Shown piece by piece: positions 5,658 through 6,302 of a stretch of DNA of 6,302 bases; position 1 is the stretch's first letter; each line of letters opens with the position of its first letter. Under the pieces are notes generated by a model. The model was not told the origin of the DNA. It ran no database searches and saw only the letters and a program-made list of their open reading frames with translations. The position numbers and the translations under genes were made by a program. Origin of the DNA: Actinomycetota bacterium (lineage in GTDB: Bacteria > Actinomycetota > Acidimicrobiia > IMCC26256 > BP-133); the NCBI GenBank assembly GCA_030838815.1, contig JAUZEX010000540.1, positions 1 to 6,302 on the forward strand. Reading direction: 5' to 3'.

Positions 5658-5702
5658 CCGGACCGCAACCAACCGGACAATCGGGACACACGTCCGGTCC
5701 GG
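5658..5702. terminator. Overlapping inverted repeats downstream of the cupredoxin gene
   Basis: CCGGACCG (5658-5665) and CGGTCCGG (5695-5702) form an 8-bp perfect inverted repeat. Nested in it, ACCGGAC (5672-5678) pairs with GTCCGGT (5692-5698) over a 13-nt loop. The two left arms compete for the same right arm. The element begins 23 bases after the cupredoxin stop and has no T-tract, so it may be a U-less terminator or part of a leader structure. Confidence 0.35.
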
Positions 5703-5749
5703 GGCGCAATCCCGGCACACGCCGCTTTCCGGTGAAACGGGGAGGAAGT

Positions 5750-5761
5750 GCCTGATCAGGC
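5750..5761. promoter_or_regulatory. 12-bp perfect palindrome, possible operator
   Basis: GCCTGATCAGGC is a perfect palindrome about 100 bp upstream of the GTG at 5862. Its TGATCA centre has almost no room for an RNA loop, so a binding site for a dimeric regulator is more plausible than a hairpin. No function is known. Confidence 0.3.
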
Positions 5762-5861
5762 GCCGAAGTGACATCTCAGTCCCGGCATCGGCCGGCGGCC
5801 CGAGCCCGGTGCGACGACCCATTCCGCCAGGCCTCCCTCGCAGCTTTGGGTCGGAGATGCC

Positions 5862-6302
5862 GTGTCGACGTCCGCAGCCCAGCGCCTCATCAGCGTGGCC
5901 CTCGTGACGGGGGTGGTGCTCGTCGGCACGATCGGCTCCGGCGGCGTCCGGTCCGGCCCCTTCGCCACGGGCACCGCCGGGGCCGCGGTCTGCCCGACCG
6001 ACCCGAACCAGCCCCCGCCGGACCCGAACGTCCCGCCGGCCGACTGCCAGTCGCCCGACACGACCCCGCCGCCGTCCGAGCCTCCGACGGGTGACACGAC
6101 CACCACTACCGAAGCGCCGACGACGACCTCGACGACCGAGGCTCCGACGACGACCACGGCTCCGCCGACGACGACCACCACGGCGGCGCCTACGACGACG
6201 ACCACGGTCCCGCCGACGACGACCACGTCGGTCCCGCCCACGACGACGACCACGGCGCCACCGACCACGACCACGTCCCGGCCGGTGACGACGACGTCGA
6301 CG
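5862..6302 (+). CDS. Secreted Thr/Pro-rich protein of unknown function, N-terminal part (cut by window edge)
   Basis: I translated this by hand: the frame is open for 147 codons from the GTG at 5862 to the right edge. GGAG at 5853-5856 lies five bases before the GTG. The N-terminus is a signal peptide or signal anchor (AAQRL, then ISVALVTGVVLVGTIGSGG), with possible cleavage near GTAGAA before V43. A short Pro/Asp-rich segment with two cysteines (C44 and C62, a possible disulfide) follows: CPTDPNQPPPDPNVPPADC. From about residue 67 the chain is Thr/Pro-rich, and residues 94-141 form six 8-residue repeats of the type P-T-T-T-T-T/S-x-P. The style matches the cupredoxin stalk next door. No functional domain is visible in the window; it may be a cell-wall-spanning or heavily modified surface protein. 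Family and full length are unknown. Confidence 0.75.
   Translation, partial: MSTSAAQRLISVALVTGVVLVGTIGSGGVRSGPFATGTAGAAVCPTDPNQPPPDPNVPPADCQSPDTTPPPSEPPTGDTTTTTEAPTTTSTTEAPTTTTAPPTTTTTAAPTTTTTVPPTTTTSVPPTTTTTAPPTTTTSRPVTTTST
6141..6284 (+). repeat. Six tandem 24-nt repeats encoding an 8-residue Thr/Pro unit
   Basis: Units start at codons 94, 102, 110, 118, 126 and 134 of the gene beginning at 5862. They read APTTTTAP, PTTTTTAA, PTTTTTVP, PTTTTSVP, PTTTTTAP and PTTTTSRP. Synonymous ACG/ACC and CCG/CCC/CCT/CCA use varies between units, so they are degenerate rather than recently duplicated. The array may continue past the edge. Confidence 0.8.

Noticed and set aside
4651..5718. The long upstream extension of the mscL frame on the minus strand (Arg/Gly-rich).
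   Set aside because: It runs antisense to the cupredoxin gene and its repeats. MscL homology begins exactly at the GTG at 4650, which has a well-placed ribosome binding site.
5641..5740. Resemblance of GGGCAAATC and nearby bases to a cyclic-di-GMP (GEMM) riboswitch.
   Set aside because: The conserved GACGCAAAGCC segment and the second hairpin with its tetraloop receptor are missing.
5748..5771. A tiny leader frame starting with GTG after GGGGAGGAA (seven codons, ending TGA).
   Set aside because: The ribosome site is only two bases from the GTG and the peptide has no regulatory pattern; too short to support.
5019..6274. Val/Gly-rich frames on the minus strand (5019-5822 and 5756-6274) that look like PE-PGRS or silk-like proteins.
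   Set aside because: They are reverse complements of the Thr/Pro codon repeats; the plus-strand frames have signal peptides and, in one case, a complete copper site.
5140..6302. The Thr/Pro repeat tracts as a CRISPR array or other non-coding repeat.
   Set aside because: They keep the reading frame, have no unique spacers, and encode stalks of secreted proteins.

Overview
The window is very GC-rich, starts several genes with GTG, and encodes secreted proteins with long Thr/Pro stalks. This points to a high-GC Actinomycetota, possibly of the Acidimicrobiia type. That placement is an inference from composition and protein style; there is no rRNA or other marker gene to confirm it.

Left half (1-3620, all minus strand): reading leftwards, a 536-residue AMP-forming acyl-CoA synthetase of the malonyl-CoA synthetase (MatB/ACSF3) type is followed by a clear adenosylcobalamin riboswitch. 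The riboswitch appears to have its own promoter, whose -35 box overlaps the synthetase stop codon. The riboswitch leads into cobalamin nucleotide-loop genes: a single ORF fusing CobU (AdoCbi kinase/guanylyltransferase) to CobS (cobalamin synthase), then cobD/cbiB (AdoCbi-phosphate synthase), which overlaps it by ATGA and runs off the left edge. CobD makes AdoCbi-phosphate, CobU activates it to AdoCbi-GDP and CobS joins it to the lower ligand, so the operon holds consecutive late steps under B12 feedback.

Right half (3621-6302): an envelope-related set. It contains a small lipoprotein of unknown function (plus), a mechanosensitive channel MscL ending in a four-cysteine zinc-ribbon-like tail (minus, convergent with the lipoprotein), a divergent secreted cupredoxin (type 1 copper protein) on a Thr/Pro stalk with a C-terminal membrane anchor (plus), and the start of another secreted protein with a 24-nt-period Thr/Pro repeat (plus), cut by the right edge. 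A 227-bp gap before this last gene is rich in inverted repeats.

No mobile elements, tRNA or rRNA genes, or CRISPR arrays were seen. No stretch longer than 300 bases lacks a gene. Nothing here is clearly a new system. The items most worth a second look are the CobU-CobS fusion with two back-to-back perfect palindromes in its linker, the zinc-ribbon MscL, and the two neighbouring Thr/Pro-stalk proteins.
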